A stretch of 64,000 bases of DNA from NCBI RefSeq assembly GCF_017573465.1, contig NZ_JAGEPF010000027.1:97690-161689 (forward strand), read 5' to 3'. Made by a program: the position numbers and the translations under genes. Numbering within the stretch: position 1 is the first letter of the stretch; each line of letters opens with the position of its first letter. This stretch comes from Actinomadura violacea. Lineage in GTDB: Bacteria > Actinomycetota > Actinomycetes > Streptosporangiales > Streptosporangiaceae. Shown piece by piece: positions 26,151 through 33,989 of the stretch. The notes beneath the pieces are model-generated. The model was not told where the DNA came from and did not search any database. It was given only the letters and a program-made list of their open reading frames with translations.

Positions 26151-27050
26151 ATGCATGAGGGCGGGCCGGACCGGGTTCCGCTGGAGCAGGCCGAGGTCGA
26201 GGTGTTCCTGGCGCTGGCCGGCGAGCTGCACTTCGGCCGGACGGCCGAGCGGCTGCGGATCTCCCAGCCGCGGGTCAGCCAGCTGCTCCGGTCGCTGGAG
26301 CGGCGGATCGGCGGCCGGCTGTTCGAGCGGTCCAGCCGCCGGGTGGCGCTGACGCCGCTCGGCGAGCGTCTGCTGGAGGGCGCCGCGCCCGCCTACGACG
26401 CGCTCGTCCTCGCGCTGACCGACGCCCGCAACATCGCGCGGGGGCTGCGGATCGGGTTCCTCGGCCCGTTCTTCAGCACGCTGGACGCGGCGATCGCCGC
26501 GTTCCGCGAGCGCCATCCCGCCTGCCAGGTCCGGACCGTCCAGTCGTCGTGGACGGACCCGTTCGCGCGGCTGCGCACCGGCGAGATCGACCTGCTGGTG
26601 TGCCCGTGGCCGGTCGAGCAGGACGACCTGCGCACCGGCCCGGTCGTCGCCGAGTACCCGCGGCTGCTGGCGGTCGCCGCGTCCGACCCGCTGGCCGCCC
26701 GGCCGTCGGTCGACCTGGAGGACCTCGCCGGCGTGCGGGTGATCGCGGCGCCGCCGTCCGGCCCGCCGGAGTGGCTGCGGTCGTTCTGGCCGCCCGACCG
26801 GACGCCCGCCGGGCGGCCGATCCCGCGCGCCGGGCAGGCCCGCACCGAACCGGAGATGCTGAGCCTCGTCGCGCAGGGCGCGGGCGTGTTCGTCACCAGC
26901 ACCGCGATGGCGCGGCACTTCAGCCATCCGGGCGTGGCGTTCGTGCCGTTCACGGGCCTGCCGCCGTCCCGCGCCGTGCTGGTGTGGCACGCGGGGAACC
27001 CGAACCGCCGGGTCGCGGAGTTCGCCGAGATCGCGGCCGGGACGGCCTGA
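26151..27050 (+). CDS. LysR-family transcriptional regulator
   Basis: About 299 residues from ATG 26151 (GTG 26142 is in frame). The N-terminal winged helix is typical: VFLALAGELHFGRTAERLRISQPRVSQLLRSLERRIGGRLFERSSRRVALTPLGE. The effector domain has the LysR substrate-binding fold (LRIGFLGPFFSTLDAAIAAFRERHPAC, LVAQGAGVFVTSTAMAR). It is divergent from ubiX-ubiD and so is the likely activator of that operon, responding to the acid being decarboxylated. It ends 3 bp from the stop of the convergent antiporter gene. Confidence 0.92.
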   Translation: MHEGGPDRVPLEQAEVEVFLALAGELHFGRTAERLRISQPRVSQLLRSLERRIGGRLFERSSRRVALTPLGERLLEGAAPAYDALVLALTDARNIARGLRIGFLGPFFSTLDAAIAAFRERHPACQVRTVQSSWTDPFARLRTGEIDLLVCPWPVEQDDLRTGPVVAEYPRLLAVAASDPLAARPSVDLEDLAGVRVIAAPPSGPPEWLRSFWPPDRTPAGRPIPRAGQARTEPEMLSLVAQGAGVFVTSTAMARHFSHPGVAFVPFTGLPPSRAVLVWHAGNPNRRVAEFAEIAAGTA

Positions 27051-27053
27051 CGG

Positions 27054-28298
27054 TCAGCGGCCGCCGCCCGCCGGGTCGGGACGCGGCGCGGGGACCACGG
27101 GCACGTCGTCGTCGGTCTGCGGCGTCCGTTCGCGGCGCGCGGTCCGGCGCGCGCGGACGGTCCTGGTCAGGGGTTCGACGCCGCGCGCGAGGACGGGCCC
27201 GGCCACCGCGAGGATCAGGACGTAGGCGGCGGCGAGCGGTCCGAGGCGGGCGTTGGTGCCCGCGCTGACCGCGAGCCCGGCGATGACGATGTTGAACTCG
27301 CCGCGCGGGACGAGCGCGACGCCGGCGCGCAGCCGGCCGGTGGCGGCGACGCCGGCGCGCCGGGCCGCGAACCAGCCGGTGGCGAGCTTGGTGGCGATGC
27401 CGACGGCGGCGAGGACCGCGGCGATGCCGAGCACCGGGGGCAGGTCGTGCGGGTCGGTGTGCAGGCCGAAGAAGACGAAGAACACGGCGGCGAACAGGTC
27501 CCGCAGCGGCGACAGCAGCTTGTGGGCGGTGTGCGCCAGCGACCCCGACAGCGCGATCCCGACCAGGAACGCTCCAACGGCCGCGGACACCTGCAGCTGC
27601 TGCGCGATCCCCGCGACCAGCAGCGTCAGCCCGAGCACCTTCAGCAGCAGCACCTCCTCGCTCGGCGAGGACACGAACCGCTCCACCCACGCGCCGTGCC
27701 GCAGCGCGACGAACAGGATCACCGCGATCGTCGCGGCGGCGACCGCGAGCGCGACGGCGCCGCCGACCAGCCCCGCCCCCGCCAGCAGCGCGGTGAGGAT
27801 CGGCAGGTAGGCGGCCATCGCGAGGTCCTCGAACACCAGCACCGACAGCAGCGCGGGCGTCTCCCGGTTGCCGAGCCAGCCGAGGTCGCCGATCACCTTC
27901 GCGGTGATGCCGGACGAGGTGACGTAGGTGATGCCGCCCATCGCGACCGCGGCGACCGGCCCCCAGCCGAGCAGCAGCGCCGCCGCGACGCCGGGCAGCG
28001 CGTTCAGCGCCATGTCCGCGAGGCCGACGGGCGCGGACGTCTTCAATGTGCCGACCAGCTCGTCGGCGGTGTACTCCAGGCCGAGCGTGAACAGCAGCAG
28101 GATGACGCCGACCTCGGCGCCGATCGAGACGAAGTCCTCGCTGGTCGTCAGCGGGTAGACGCCGCCGGACCCGAACGCGAGGCCGGCGATGAGGTAGAGC
28201 GGGATCGGGGAGATGGAGAAGCGGACGGACACGGCGCCGAGCAGCCCGAGGGCCAGGATGATCGCGCCGAGTTCGATGAGCTGGACGGCCGACTCCAT
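27054..28298 (-). CDS. CPA2-type K+(Na+)/H+ antiporter membrane subunit (KhtU-like)
   Basis: A 414-residue membrane protein with about 12 hydrophobic segments and the CPA2 fold: LYLIAGLAFGSGGVYPL, VGVILLLFTLGLEYTADEL, TYVTSSGITAKVI, LVFEDLAMAAYLPIL (ion-site region), VFFVFFGLHTDP and ALVPRGEFNIVIAGLA. It has no C-terminal RCK/TrkA domain; instead a separate TrkA-C subunit is encoded 6 bp upstream in the same operon. That two-gene arrangement is that of KhtT-KhtU potassium efflux systems. The C-terminal 50 residues are a charged cytoplasmic tail. Confidence 0.9.
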   Translation of the reverse strand: MESAVQLIELGAIILALGLLGAVSVRFSISPIPLYLIAGLAFGSGGVYPLTTSEDFVSIGAEVGVILLLFTLGLEYTADELVGTLKTSAPVGLADMALNALPGVAAALLLGWGPVAAVAMGGITYVTSSGITAKVIGDLGWLGNRETPALLSVLVFEDLAMAAYLPILTALLAGAGLVGGAVALAVAAATIAVILFVALRHGAWVERFVSSPSEEVLLLKVLGLTLLVAGIAQQLQVSAAVGAFLVGIALSGSLAHTAHKLLSPLRDLFAAVFFVFFGLHTDPHDLPPVLGIAAVLAAVGIATKLATGWFAARRAGVAATGRLRAGVALVPRGEFNIVIAGLAVSAGTNARLGPLAAAYVLILAVAGPVLARGVEPLTRTVRARRTARRERTPQTDDDVPVVPAPRPDPAGGGR

Positions 28299-28304
28299 GC
28301 GGGG

Positions 28305-28787
28305 TCAGCCGTCGGCGAGGATCGCGGCGACGGCCGCCGTGCCCTCGCCCGTCCCGACGACCACCACCACGTCCCCGGCGGCGAACACGAAGTCGGGCCG
28401 GGGGCTGGCGAACACCTGCCCCTCGCGGACCACCGCGACGATGGACGCGCTCGTCCGGGTGCGGGCCTGGGTGTCGCCGAGCGGCCGGCCGACGTAGGGC
28501 GAGCCCGCCGCGATCGGCAGCTGCTCGGTGACCAGGCCCTCGACCTGCCGGTGCAGCTCCGCGAGGTGCTCGACGATCCGCCCGGTGCCGAGCAGCTCGG
28601 CGATCGCGTTGGCCTCCTCGGCGGTCAGCGCGACCGTCGCGACGCAGCTGTCGGGGTCCTCGCGGTCGTAGACGACGAGGTCGCGGCGGCCGGAGCGGTG
28701 CGAGATGATGCCGAGCTGCCGGCCCCGCCCGGTCGTCATGACGTGCTGCAGGCCGATCCCCGGCAGGGCGGTCCGTTCGACGTCCAC
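28305..28787 (-). CDS. TrkA-C (RCK_C) regulatory subunit of the antiporter (KhtT-like)
   Basis: A 160-residue soluble protein. Residues 1-70 are a small KhtT-type N-terminal domain (TALPGIGLQHVMTTGRGRQLGII), and residues 90-160 form a TrkA-C domain (GRPLGDTQARTRTSASIVAVVREGQVFASPRPDFVFAAGDVVVVVGTGEG), which binds nucleotides such as c-di-AMP or ATP in related systems. It is the first gene of the operon with the antiporter and should gate it. Direct control by c-di-AMP is an inference from the family. Confidence 0.9.
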   Translation of the reverse strand: MDVERTALPGIGLQHVMTTGRGRQLGIISHRSGRRDLVVYDREDPDSCVATVALTAEEANAIAELLGTGRIVEHLAELHRQVEGLVTEQLPIAAGSPYVGRPLGDTQARTRTSASIVAVVREGQVFASPRPDFVFAAGDVVVVVGTGEGTAAVAAILADG

Positions 28788-28955
28788 GGTGCTGCGTCCT
28801 TCCCTGTTCTGGCCGGCCGGCCCGTGTCGCGGCCGGTCCGGCGCCCGCCGCCCGCTCCGCCGCCGCGGAAGATCACGGCACGGTCACGAGCAAGACCGGC
28901 CATCATCGCAGATAACGGACGCGGAGGTCACCTCCGGCCCGCGCGCCGCCGCAGG

Positions 28956-29744
28956 TCAGCGGGCGCGGCCCGGCTCGCCGAGGACCACCTCGGGGCCGAG
29001 CGCGGCGAGCGCCGACGGGGTCAGCCCGAACATGCCGCGGAACGCGCCGCTGAGGTGCGACGGCGACGCGAACCCGGCGTCGGCGGCGGCGCGGGTGAAG
29101 TCGTGGCCGGCGGCGTACCCTTCGGCGACCCGCAGGATCCGCGCCCACTGGACGTAGCGGCGGAAGCTCGTGCCGGTCTGGCCGGAGAACGTCCGCAGGA
29201 AATGCGACCGGGACAGCCCCGCCTCGCGGGCGGCGGCCTCCGCGCGCTGCGGCCGCGCCGGGTCGTCGCGGATCCGTGCGGCGACGCGGGCGATGCGCGG
29301 GTCGCGGGCCGTGGCCACCGGGATGCTGGCCGCCGCGAGCAGCCGTTCGAGGTCCACGTCGTCGCGGCCGGCGAGGCCGATCAGGTCCGCCTCGCGGTGG
29401 TGGTCGCTGCCGAACCCGCCGGCGGTGCGCCGCATGCCGCCGAGGCACCGGGCCATCCGCGCGGACGTCGGGTCGAAGAAGCAGAACAGCATCCGGCCCG
29501 TCCCGCCGGTGACCTCGTGCCGGACCCGCGCGCGGAACAGGAAGCTGCGGACGGTGCGCTCCGGCAGCCCGTCGGCGCGGACGGTGAAGGGCGCGTCGAG
29601 GCCGACGCCGAGGCAGGCCACCGCCGTCGCGTGCGGGCCGAGTCCGAGCGCGGGCCCGACGTAGACGACGTGCCCGAGCCGCACCCACAGCCGCACGCGG
29701 GCGCACGTTCGTGGAAGTGCCGGGGCGGCCATGCGGTGAAGCAT
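28956..29744 (-). CDS. AraC-family transcriptional regulator
   Basis: About 262 residues from ATG 29744 (ATG 29732 is an alternative). The N-terminal 150 residues form a putative cupin-like sensor domain without clear relatives. The C-terminal double helix-turn-helix is typical: RAEAAAREAGLSRSHFLRTFSGQTGTSFRRYVQWARILRVAEGYAAGHDFTRAAADAGFASPSHLSGAFRGMFGLTPS. It is divergent from a small membrane protein gene, with start codons only about 7-19 bp apart, so it probably controls that gene and itself from overlapping promoters. Confidence 0.9.
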   Translation of the reverse strand: MLHRMAAPALPRTCARVRLWVRLGHVVYVGPALGLGPHATAVACLGVGLDAPFTVRADGLPERTVRSFLFRARVRHEVTGGTGRMLFCFFDPTSARMARCLGGMRRTAGGFGSDHHREADLIGLAGRDDVDLERLLAAASIPVATARDPRIARVAARIRDDPARPQRAEAAAREAGLSRSHFLRTFSGQTGTSFRRYVQWARILRVAEGYAAGHDFTRAAADAGFASPSHLSGAFRGMFGLTPSALAALGPEVVLGEPGRAR

Positions 29745-29751
29745 AGGCGTC

Positions 29752-30249
29752 GTGAACACTCGTGGAGAAAGCATCGTTTCCGGCGTCGATCGCACCGGCG
29801 CGTCCGCCGGTGAGCCGGACGGGGCCGGGCCGGACGGGGCCGGGCCGGACGGGGCCGGGCCGGACGGGCGCGAGCCGGACGCGGGCGCGCTGGCGGTCGC
29901 GCTGCGCGGGCTCGCCGCCGGGCGGATCGTCCTCGGCGCCGCGGCGCTCGTCGCGCCGAACGCGATGGCCAGGGCGTCCGGCGTGCGCCCGACACCGGAG
30001 CTCGGCTACATGACCCGCATCTTCGGGGCGCGGGCGATCGCGCTCGGGCTGGGGTACCTGACCGCCTCCGGGCGGGACCGGTCCCGCTGGCAGCGGCTGG
30101 CGCTGCTCGTCGACGTCCTCGACACCGCGCACGGCGCCGCCCGCCTCGCCCGCGGCGGCCTCCCGCGTCCCACCGCCCTGGGCTACACCTCGCTGACCGG
30201 CGCCTACATGGCGGTGGGCGCCGCCCGCCTGGCCCGCGACCTCAGCTGA
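29752..30249 (+). CDS. Small membrane protein with 15-bp tandem repeat at the N-terminus
   Basis: A 165-residue protein if translated from GTG 29752. The first 45 residues are a Gly/Asp/Pro-rich tract made by a 15-bp repeat (PDGAG units). The remainder has three to four hydrophobic helices (GLAAGRIVLGAAALVAPNAMA, IFGARAIALGLGYLTAS, LALLVDVLDTAHGAA, YTSLTGAYMAVGAARLA), similar in style to DUF4267-type actinomycete membrane proteins. The family assignment is uncertain. It lies divergent from the AraC regulator. A downstream start beyond the repeat is possible. Confidence 0.7.
   Translation: MNTRGESIVSGVDRTGASAGEPDGAGPDGAGPDGAGPDGREPDAGALAVALRGLAAGRIVLGAAALVAPNAMARASGVRPTPELGYMTRIFGARAIALGLGYLTASGRDRSRWQRLALLVDVLDTAHGAARLARGGLPRPTALGYTSLTGAYMAVGAARLARDLS
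29821..29880 (+). repeat. 15-bp tandem repeat, about four copies
   Basis: GGGGCCGGGCCGGAC occurs three times in a row (29821-29865) followed by a variant copy (29866-29880). It keeps the reading frame and encodes PDGAG repeats, so copy-number change would not break the gene. Confidence 0.9.
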
Positions 30250-30276
30250 TCCCGGCGACACCCGGGAGCGCGACGG

Positions 30277-30312
30277 CCGGCCGCCCCGCCGCGCGGTGGG
30301 AGGGGCGGCCGG
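30277..30312. terminator. 11-bp stem between convergent genes
   Basis: CCGGCCGCCCC (30277-30287) pairs with GGGGCGGCCGG (30302-30312), loop 14 nt, between the stops of the membrane protein gene and the His-rich protein gene. Likely bidirectional terminator. Confidence 0.65.
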
Positions 30313-30327
30313 TCGCCTCAGTGCGCT

Positions 30328-30618
30328 CTACCAGCGGTGGCCGTGGTGCCAGTGGCCGTGGCCGTGATGCCAGTCGCCGTGGCCGTGGCCGTGGTCGCCG
30401 TGGTCGCCGTGGCCGTGGTCGTCGCGGTCACGAACGCATCTGTGCCAGCGCATGTCCCAGTGCGTGCCCCACGGGCAGTGCCGTGGGTACGACTGGACGG
30501 CCGCGGTCGTCTCCGCCGCGTTCGCCGAGGCGGCGGGGGCGAAGGCGGCCAGCCCGGCGGCCATCGTCAGTCCGGCGGCGGTCAGTACCGCCGAGCGCAG
30601 CGGACTCGGGATCTTCAT
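30328..30618 (-). CDS. Secreted histidine-rich small protein
   Basis: A 96-residue protein with GGAGGG upstream of the ATG. A signal peptide is clear: MKIPSPLRSAVLTAAGLTMA and a cleavage region near ASANA. The mature part has two cysteines (HCPWGTHWDMRWHRCV) and ends in about 30 residues dominated by His, Asp, Gly and Trp (DDHGHGDHGDHGHGHG and WHHGHGHW). Such tails bind Ni, Zn or Cu, so a metal-binding or storage role outside the cell is plausible. No metal transporter is adjacent. Confidence 0.82.
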   Translation of the reverse strand: MKIPSPLRSAVLTAAGLTMAAGLAAFAPAASANAAETTAAVQSYPRHCPWGTHWDMRWHRCVRDRDDHGHGDHGDHGHGHGDWHHGHGHWHHGHRW

Positions 30619-30831
30619 CTTCCCTCCAGGGGTTCATGGGCCCTAGCCGAGGGCCCGTGTCACCTCATCTACCCGCACCGCATCCGGACGACTACTGACC
30701 GTAAGTAGATCCTTAAGCCTCTGACCAGCGAACTCGGCGTCCCGCGGCCTCGGCGCGGGGCGCGTTGAACGCCGGGAGGCGCGGCGCCGTAACACCTCCC
30801 GTAGATCGTCATCTCGGGAGCTGGAGGGCTC

Positions 30832-31956
30832 ATGGGGCGCCGGAACGCCGCGAGGAGAAGTCGTCCGCGGACCGTGGTCGCAGCGAGCGCGGCGGTCGCC
30901 GGCGCGGCCGGGCTGATCGCCGGATCGCTGTACGCCGTCCACGGCGGGCAGGGTCCGCAGGCCGCGAAGCTGGCCGGAGCCGACCGGCCGCGGGCGGGCT
31001 CGGCGAGGACCGGTCCGGCCGATTCCGCGGCGCTCGCGGCGCGGGTCGCCGGACGGCTCGGCGGCCGGACCGCCGGCGGGTACCTCGACGCGGCGGGACG
31101 TCCGGTCGTCACGGTGACCGGCGCGGCGGACGCGGCGATGGTGCGGTCGGCGGGCGCCGTCCCGAAGATGATGCGGACGAGCCCGCGGACGCTGCACCGG
31201 GCGACGTCCGCGCTGCGCCGGACGATGGCGGGGACGCCGGGCACCGGATGGGCCGTCGACCCGGCGACGTCGCAGGTCGTCATGTGGGTCGACGGCTCGG
31301 TCACCGGGACCAGGATGGCCGCGGCGCGGCGCGCGGCCGCGAGCATGGGGACGGCCGTGCGGATGGTGCGCGTCCCGGGGCGGCTGCGCACCCTCGCGCT
31401 CGGCGGCGACGCGATCTTCGGCGGCGGCGCGCGCTGCTCGCTGGGCTTCAACGTGCAGCGGGCCGGGCGGCCGTTCTTCCTCACCGCCGGGCACTGCGGG
31501 AACATCGTCCAGGACTGGACCGCCGACCAGCAGGGCGCGCAGGCCCTCGGCACGACGGTGCAGAGTGACTTCCCCGGCAACGACTTCGCGCTCGTCCAGG
31601 AGACGGCCGGCGCGCAGAGCGCGGTCGACCTGCACGACGGCACCGCACAGCCGATCACGGAGGCGGCGGACGCGGTGGTCGGCCAGCAGGTCGCGCGCAG
31701 CGGCAGCACGACGGGCGTGCACACGGGCCGGGTCACGGCGGTCGGCGCGACGGTGAACTTCCCCGAGGGCACGGTCACCGGGATGATCCAGACGACGGTG
31801 TGCGCCGAGCCGGGCGACAGCGGCGGGCCGCTGTTCAGCGGGACCAGCGCGCTGGGCCTGACGTCGGGCGGGTCGGGCGACTGCCGGACGGGCGGCGTCA
31901 CGTTCTTCCAGCCGGTCACCGAGGCGCTCCAGGCGTTCGGCGCGCAACTGCCCTGA
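30832..31956 (+). CDS. Secreted S1-family serine protease (streptogrisin-like, with propeptide)
   Basis: A 374-residue preproenzyme: signal/anchor segment (about 15-36), a propeptide of about 150 residues, and a chymotrypsin-fold domain from about residue 190 (LGGDAIFGGGARCSLGFNV). The catalytic triad is His221 (LTAGHCG), Asp251 (FPGNDFALV) and Ser330 (EPGDSGGPL). Cys202-Cys222 and Cys324-Cys351 fit the two conserved disulfides. The propeptide should fold and inhibit the enzyme until it is cut off, as in alpha-lytic protease and streptogrisins. It should act outside the cell. Single gene. Confidence 0.93.
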   Translation: MGRRNAARRSRPRTVVAASAAVAGAAGLIAGSLYAVHGGQGPQAAKLAGADRPRAGSARTGPADSAALAARVAGRLGGRTAGGYLDAAGRPVVTVTGAADAAMVRSAGAVPKMMRTSPRTLHRATSALRRTMAGTPGTGWAVDPATSQVVMWVDGSVTGTRMAAARRAAASMGTAVRMVRVPGRLRTLALGGDAIFGGGARCSLGFNVQRAGRPFFLTAGHCGNIVQDWTADQQGAQALGTTVQSDFPGNDFALVQETAGAQSAVDLHDGTAQPITEAADAVVGQQVARSGSTTGVHTGRVTAVGATVNFPEGTVTGMIQTTVCAEPGDSGGPLFSGTSALGLTSGGSGDCRTGGVTFFQPVTEALQAFGAQLP

Positions 31957-32030
31957 TCCCGCGTCACATTCCCTCGGGCGGTTCCGTCATACGGGTATCG
32001 GCAACCGACACCGCTATCGAGGGGATCACC

Positions 32031-32501
32031 ATGAGCGCACGTATCGACTTCTATGGCAGCGACGTCGCGATGAAGGTCGCGAAGTACCTGAACTCGGCGG
32101 GCAGGGCCGTCGCCGACTCGACGGTTCCGGAGGCGACGCTGGAGCTGGTGCGGATCCGCGCCAGCCAGATCAACGGCTGCGGCTTCTGCCTCGACATGCA
32201 CACCAAGGACGCCGCGGCCGCCGGGGAGACCCAGCAGCGGATCAACCTGGTCGGCGCGTGGCGGGAGGCGACGGTCTACACCGAGGCCGAGCGCGCCGCC
32301 CTGGAGCTCACCGAGGAGGGCACCCGCCTCGCCGACGGGGCCGGGGTGAGCGACGCGACCTGGGCGAACGCCGCGAAGCACTTCGACGAGGAGCAGCTCG
32401 CCGCGCTGGTGGCGATGATCGCCGTCATCAACACCTACAACCGCCTGAACGTCATCACGCAGCAGCCCGCCGGCGACTACGTCCCCGGCCAGTTCGCCTG
32501 A
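32031..32501 (+). CDS. Carboxymuconolactone decarboxylase/AhpD-like protein
   Basis: A 156-residue all-helical AhpD-fold protein from ATG 32031 with GAGGGGAT upstream. The redox motif is CGFC followed by His (NGCGFCLDMHTKDA), the alkylhydroperoxidase signature ExxCxxCxxxH; the C-terminal half is LGTYNRLNV-like (IAVINTYNRLNVITQQPAG). Such proteins reduce peroxides with thiol partners. It stands alone; a terminator hairpin follows at once. The missing Glu before the first Cys (RIRASQINGC has no Glu at the usual place) makes the exact catalytic role uncertain. Confidence 0.88.
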   Translation: MSARIDFYGSDVAMKVAKYLNSAGRAVADSTVPEATLELVRIRASQINGCGFCLDMHTKDAAAAGETQQRINLVGAWREATVYTEAERAALELTEEGTRLADGAGVSDATWANAAKHFDEEQLAALVAMIAVINTYNRLNVITQQPAGDYVPGQFA

Positions 32502-32510
32502 CCCCCGCGT

Positions 32511-32533
32511 CCGGGGCGGCGCCGCCGCCCCGG
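32511..32533. terminator. 10-bp stem, 3-nt loop terminator between convergent genes
   Basis: CCGGGGCGGC (32511-32520), loop GCC, GCCGCCCCGG (32524-32533). It lies 10 bp after the AhpD-like stop and 24 bp from the stop of the convergent gene. Confidence 0.7.
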
Positions 32534-32556
32534 GATCGGACGGCCCGACGCCCGTC

Positions 32557-33123
32557 TCAGCGGGCGAGGTCGCGGCCGAGGAAGGCGAGCAGCCGCCGGT
32601 GCGCGGGGGCGCCGGCGGGGGCGGTCCGCTCCGGACCGAACATGCCGGGCCGCCGGAAAGCGCCGAAGTCCATGCCCTGCATGACCGTGAGCAGGTGCGC
32701 GCAGGCGGCGTCGTCGGCGAGGGCGTCCTGACCGGTGGCGACGGCCAGGTCCACGCCGTGGACGAGCACCTCGGTGAGGTGGATCAGCGCGGCCATCGGC
32801 GCGGGGACCTCGCCGAACCCGAGACGCACGGTGCCCTGGAGCGCGTCCGGACGCCGCCACGCCGCGCGGTCGAGGCCAGCGGCGCGGCCGAACGCGGCGT
32901 GCGGGTCGCCGCCGAGCCAGTCGGCCTCGTGGTCGGCGCCGGCGGCGGTGCCGGTCAGTTCGGCGGCGAAGATCAGCATGCCGCCGACCAGGTGGTTCAG
33001 CTCGTCGCGCACGTCCCAGCCCGGGCAGGGGGACGGCGCGGCGAGCCGCGCGGCACCGATCCCGCCGACGACGGCGGCCGTCGCGGTGAGGGCCCGGTCG
33101 ATCCGCCCGATCACGTCGTCCAT
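32557..33123 (-). CDS. TIGR03086-family DinB-like metal-binding protein
   Basis: A 188-residue protein from ATG 33123 with AAGGA upstream. It matches the actinobacterial TIGR03086/maleylpyruvate-isomerase N-terminal fold: helix 1 RIDRALTATAAVVGGI, then SPCPGWDVRDELNHLVGGM (first His of the metal site), and LIHLTEVLVHGVDLAVATGQ (two further His). Three conserved His residues should bind a metal; related enzymes use mycothiol as co-substrate. Its own substrate is unknown. The upstream region holds two palindromes facing a divergent LysE exporter gene. Confidence 0.85.
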   Translation of the reverse strand: MDDVIGRIDRALTATAAVVGGIGAARLAAPSPCPGWDVRDELNHLVGGMLIFAAELTGTAAGADHEADWLGGDPHAAFGRAAGLDRAAWRRPDALQGTVRLGFGEVPAPMAALIHLTEVLVHGVDLAVATGQDALADDAACAHLLTVMQGMDFGAFRRPGMFGPERTAPAGAPAHRRLLAFLGRDLAR

Positions 33124-33169
33124 CTCGGTTCCTTCCCGTTCACGGCAGGATGCGCCGCCGCTTCCTAAA

Positions 33170-33238
33170 GCAGTCAACGACTGCGTTTAACGGAACTCTA
33201 GGTCCGGCCGGACCACAAACGCAAGTGCGAGTTGCGTT
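33170..33238. promoter_or_regulatory. Two palindromes in the DinB-like/LysE divergent promoter region
   Basis: GCAGTC-AAC-GACTGC (33170-33184) and AACGCAA-N7-TTGCGTT (33218-33238) are both perfect inverted repeats. They sit 47-115 bp upstream of the minus-strand gene and 125-193 bp upstream of the LysE gene. The sequence is locally AT-richer. TetR- or MarR-type binding is likely; no such regulator gene adjoins. Confidence 0.5.
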
Positions 33239-33362
33239 AAGCGGTGGCCAGGGCGAGCGCCGGCACCGCCGGCGCCACACCATCCGCGTCCTGCTCGGCG
33301 CCGGCGGCCGGTCGCGCGGGAAAGGCGTTGTCGGGACATGGGCGACTCTGGATACTCGACGA

Positions 33363-33986
33363 ATGATGTCCTCGCTCGTGGCATTCGTCGGCGCGGCGTT
33401 CCTGATCGCGATGGTCCCCGGCCCCAGCACCGCCGTGATCCTGCGGCGGGCGGTGATGAACGGCCGCGTCAACGGCATGGCGACGGTCCTGGGCAACGAG
33501 TGCGGGGTGCTGCTGTGGGGCCTGGCCGCCGCGTTCGGCCTGTCGGCACTACTGCTGGCCTCACGCCTCGCCTACGACGCGATGCGCATCACGGGCGCGG
33601 TGGTCCTCGTGTACATGGGGGCGCGCGCGCTGTGGAAGGCGAGGCGCGCCACCGAGACGGAGGAGGAAGCACCCCAGCCGTCGGCCGTCTCACATGGGCG
33701 CGCGTTCTGGCAGGGCGCCATCACCAACTTCGCCAACCCGAAGGCGGGGGTGTTCGCGGTGTCGTTCCTGCCCCAGTTCGTCCCGCACGGCGCGCCCGTC
33801 CTCGCGACGCTCGTCCTGTTCTCGGTGATCTGGGCCGCGATCGACATGATCTGGTACCTGCCGATGGTCTGGCTGGCCGGACGGGCCCGGACGGTGCTCC
33901 AGCGCGCGTCGGTCCGCCGCCGGATGGAGCAGGTCTCCGGGATCGTCCTCGTCGGCCTCGGCATCCGCCTGGCCGCCGAGTCCTGA
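33363..33986 (+). CDS. LysE-family amino acid/metabolite exporter
   Basis: A 207-residue membrane protein with six hydrophobic segments of the LysE/RhtB fold: MVPGPSTAVILRRAVMNGRVNGMATVLGNECGVLLWGLAAAFGLSALL, then GAVVLVYMGARALWKAR, and the second half AFWQGAITNFANPKAGVFAVSFLPQF (NxxNPK motif). The start is ATG 33363 or 33366 with no clear SD. The longer open frame upstream is not protein-like. It exports amino acids or related metabolites; the substrate is unknown. Confidence 0.92.
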   Translation: MMSSLVAFVGAAFLIAMVPGPSTAVILRRAVMNGRVNGMATVLGNECGVLLWGLAAAFGLSALLLASRLAYDAMRITGAVVLVYMGARALWKARRATETEEEAPQPSAVSHGRAFWQGAITNFANPKAGVFAVSFLPQFVPHGAPVLATLVLFSVIWAAIDMIWYLPMVWLAGRARTVLQRASVRRRMEQVSGIVLVGLGIRLAAES

Positions 33987-33989
33987 CCC

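Noticed and set aside
27447..29813. Open frame of 788 codons on the plus strand opposite the antiporter and AraC genes
   Set aside because: It covers three well-supported minus-strand genes and has no domain.
29821..29880. Tandem repeats that could suggest a CRISPR array
   Set aside because: The 15-bp units are directly joined without spacers and keep a coding frame.
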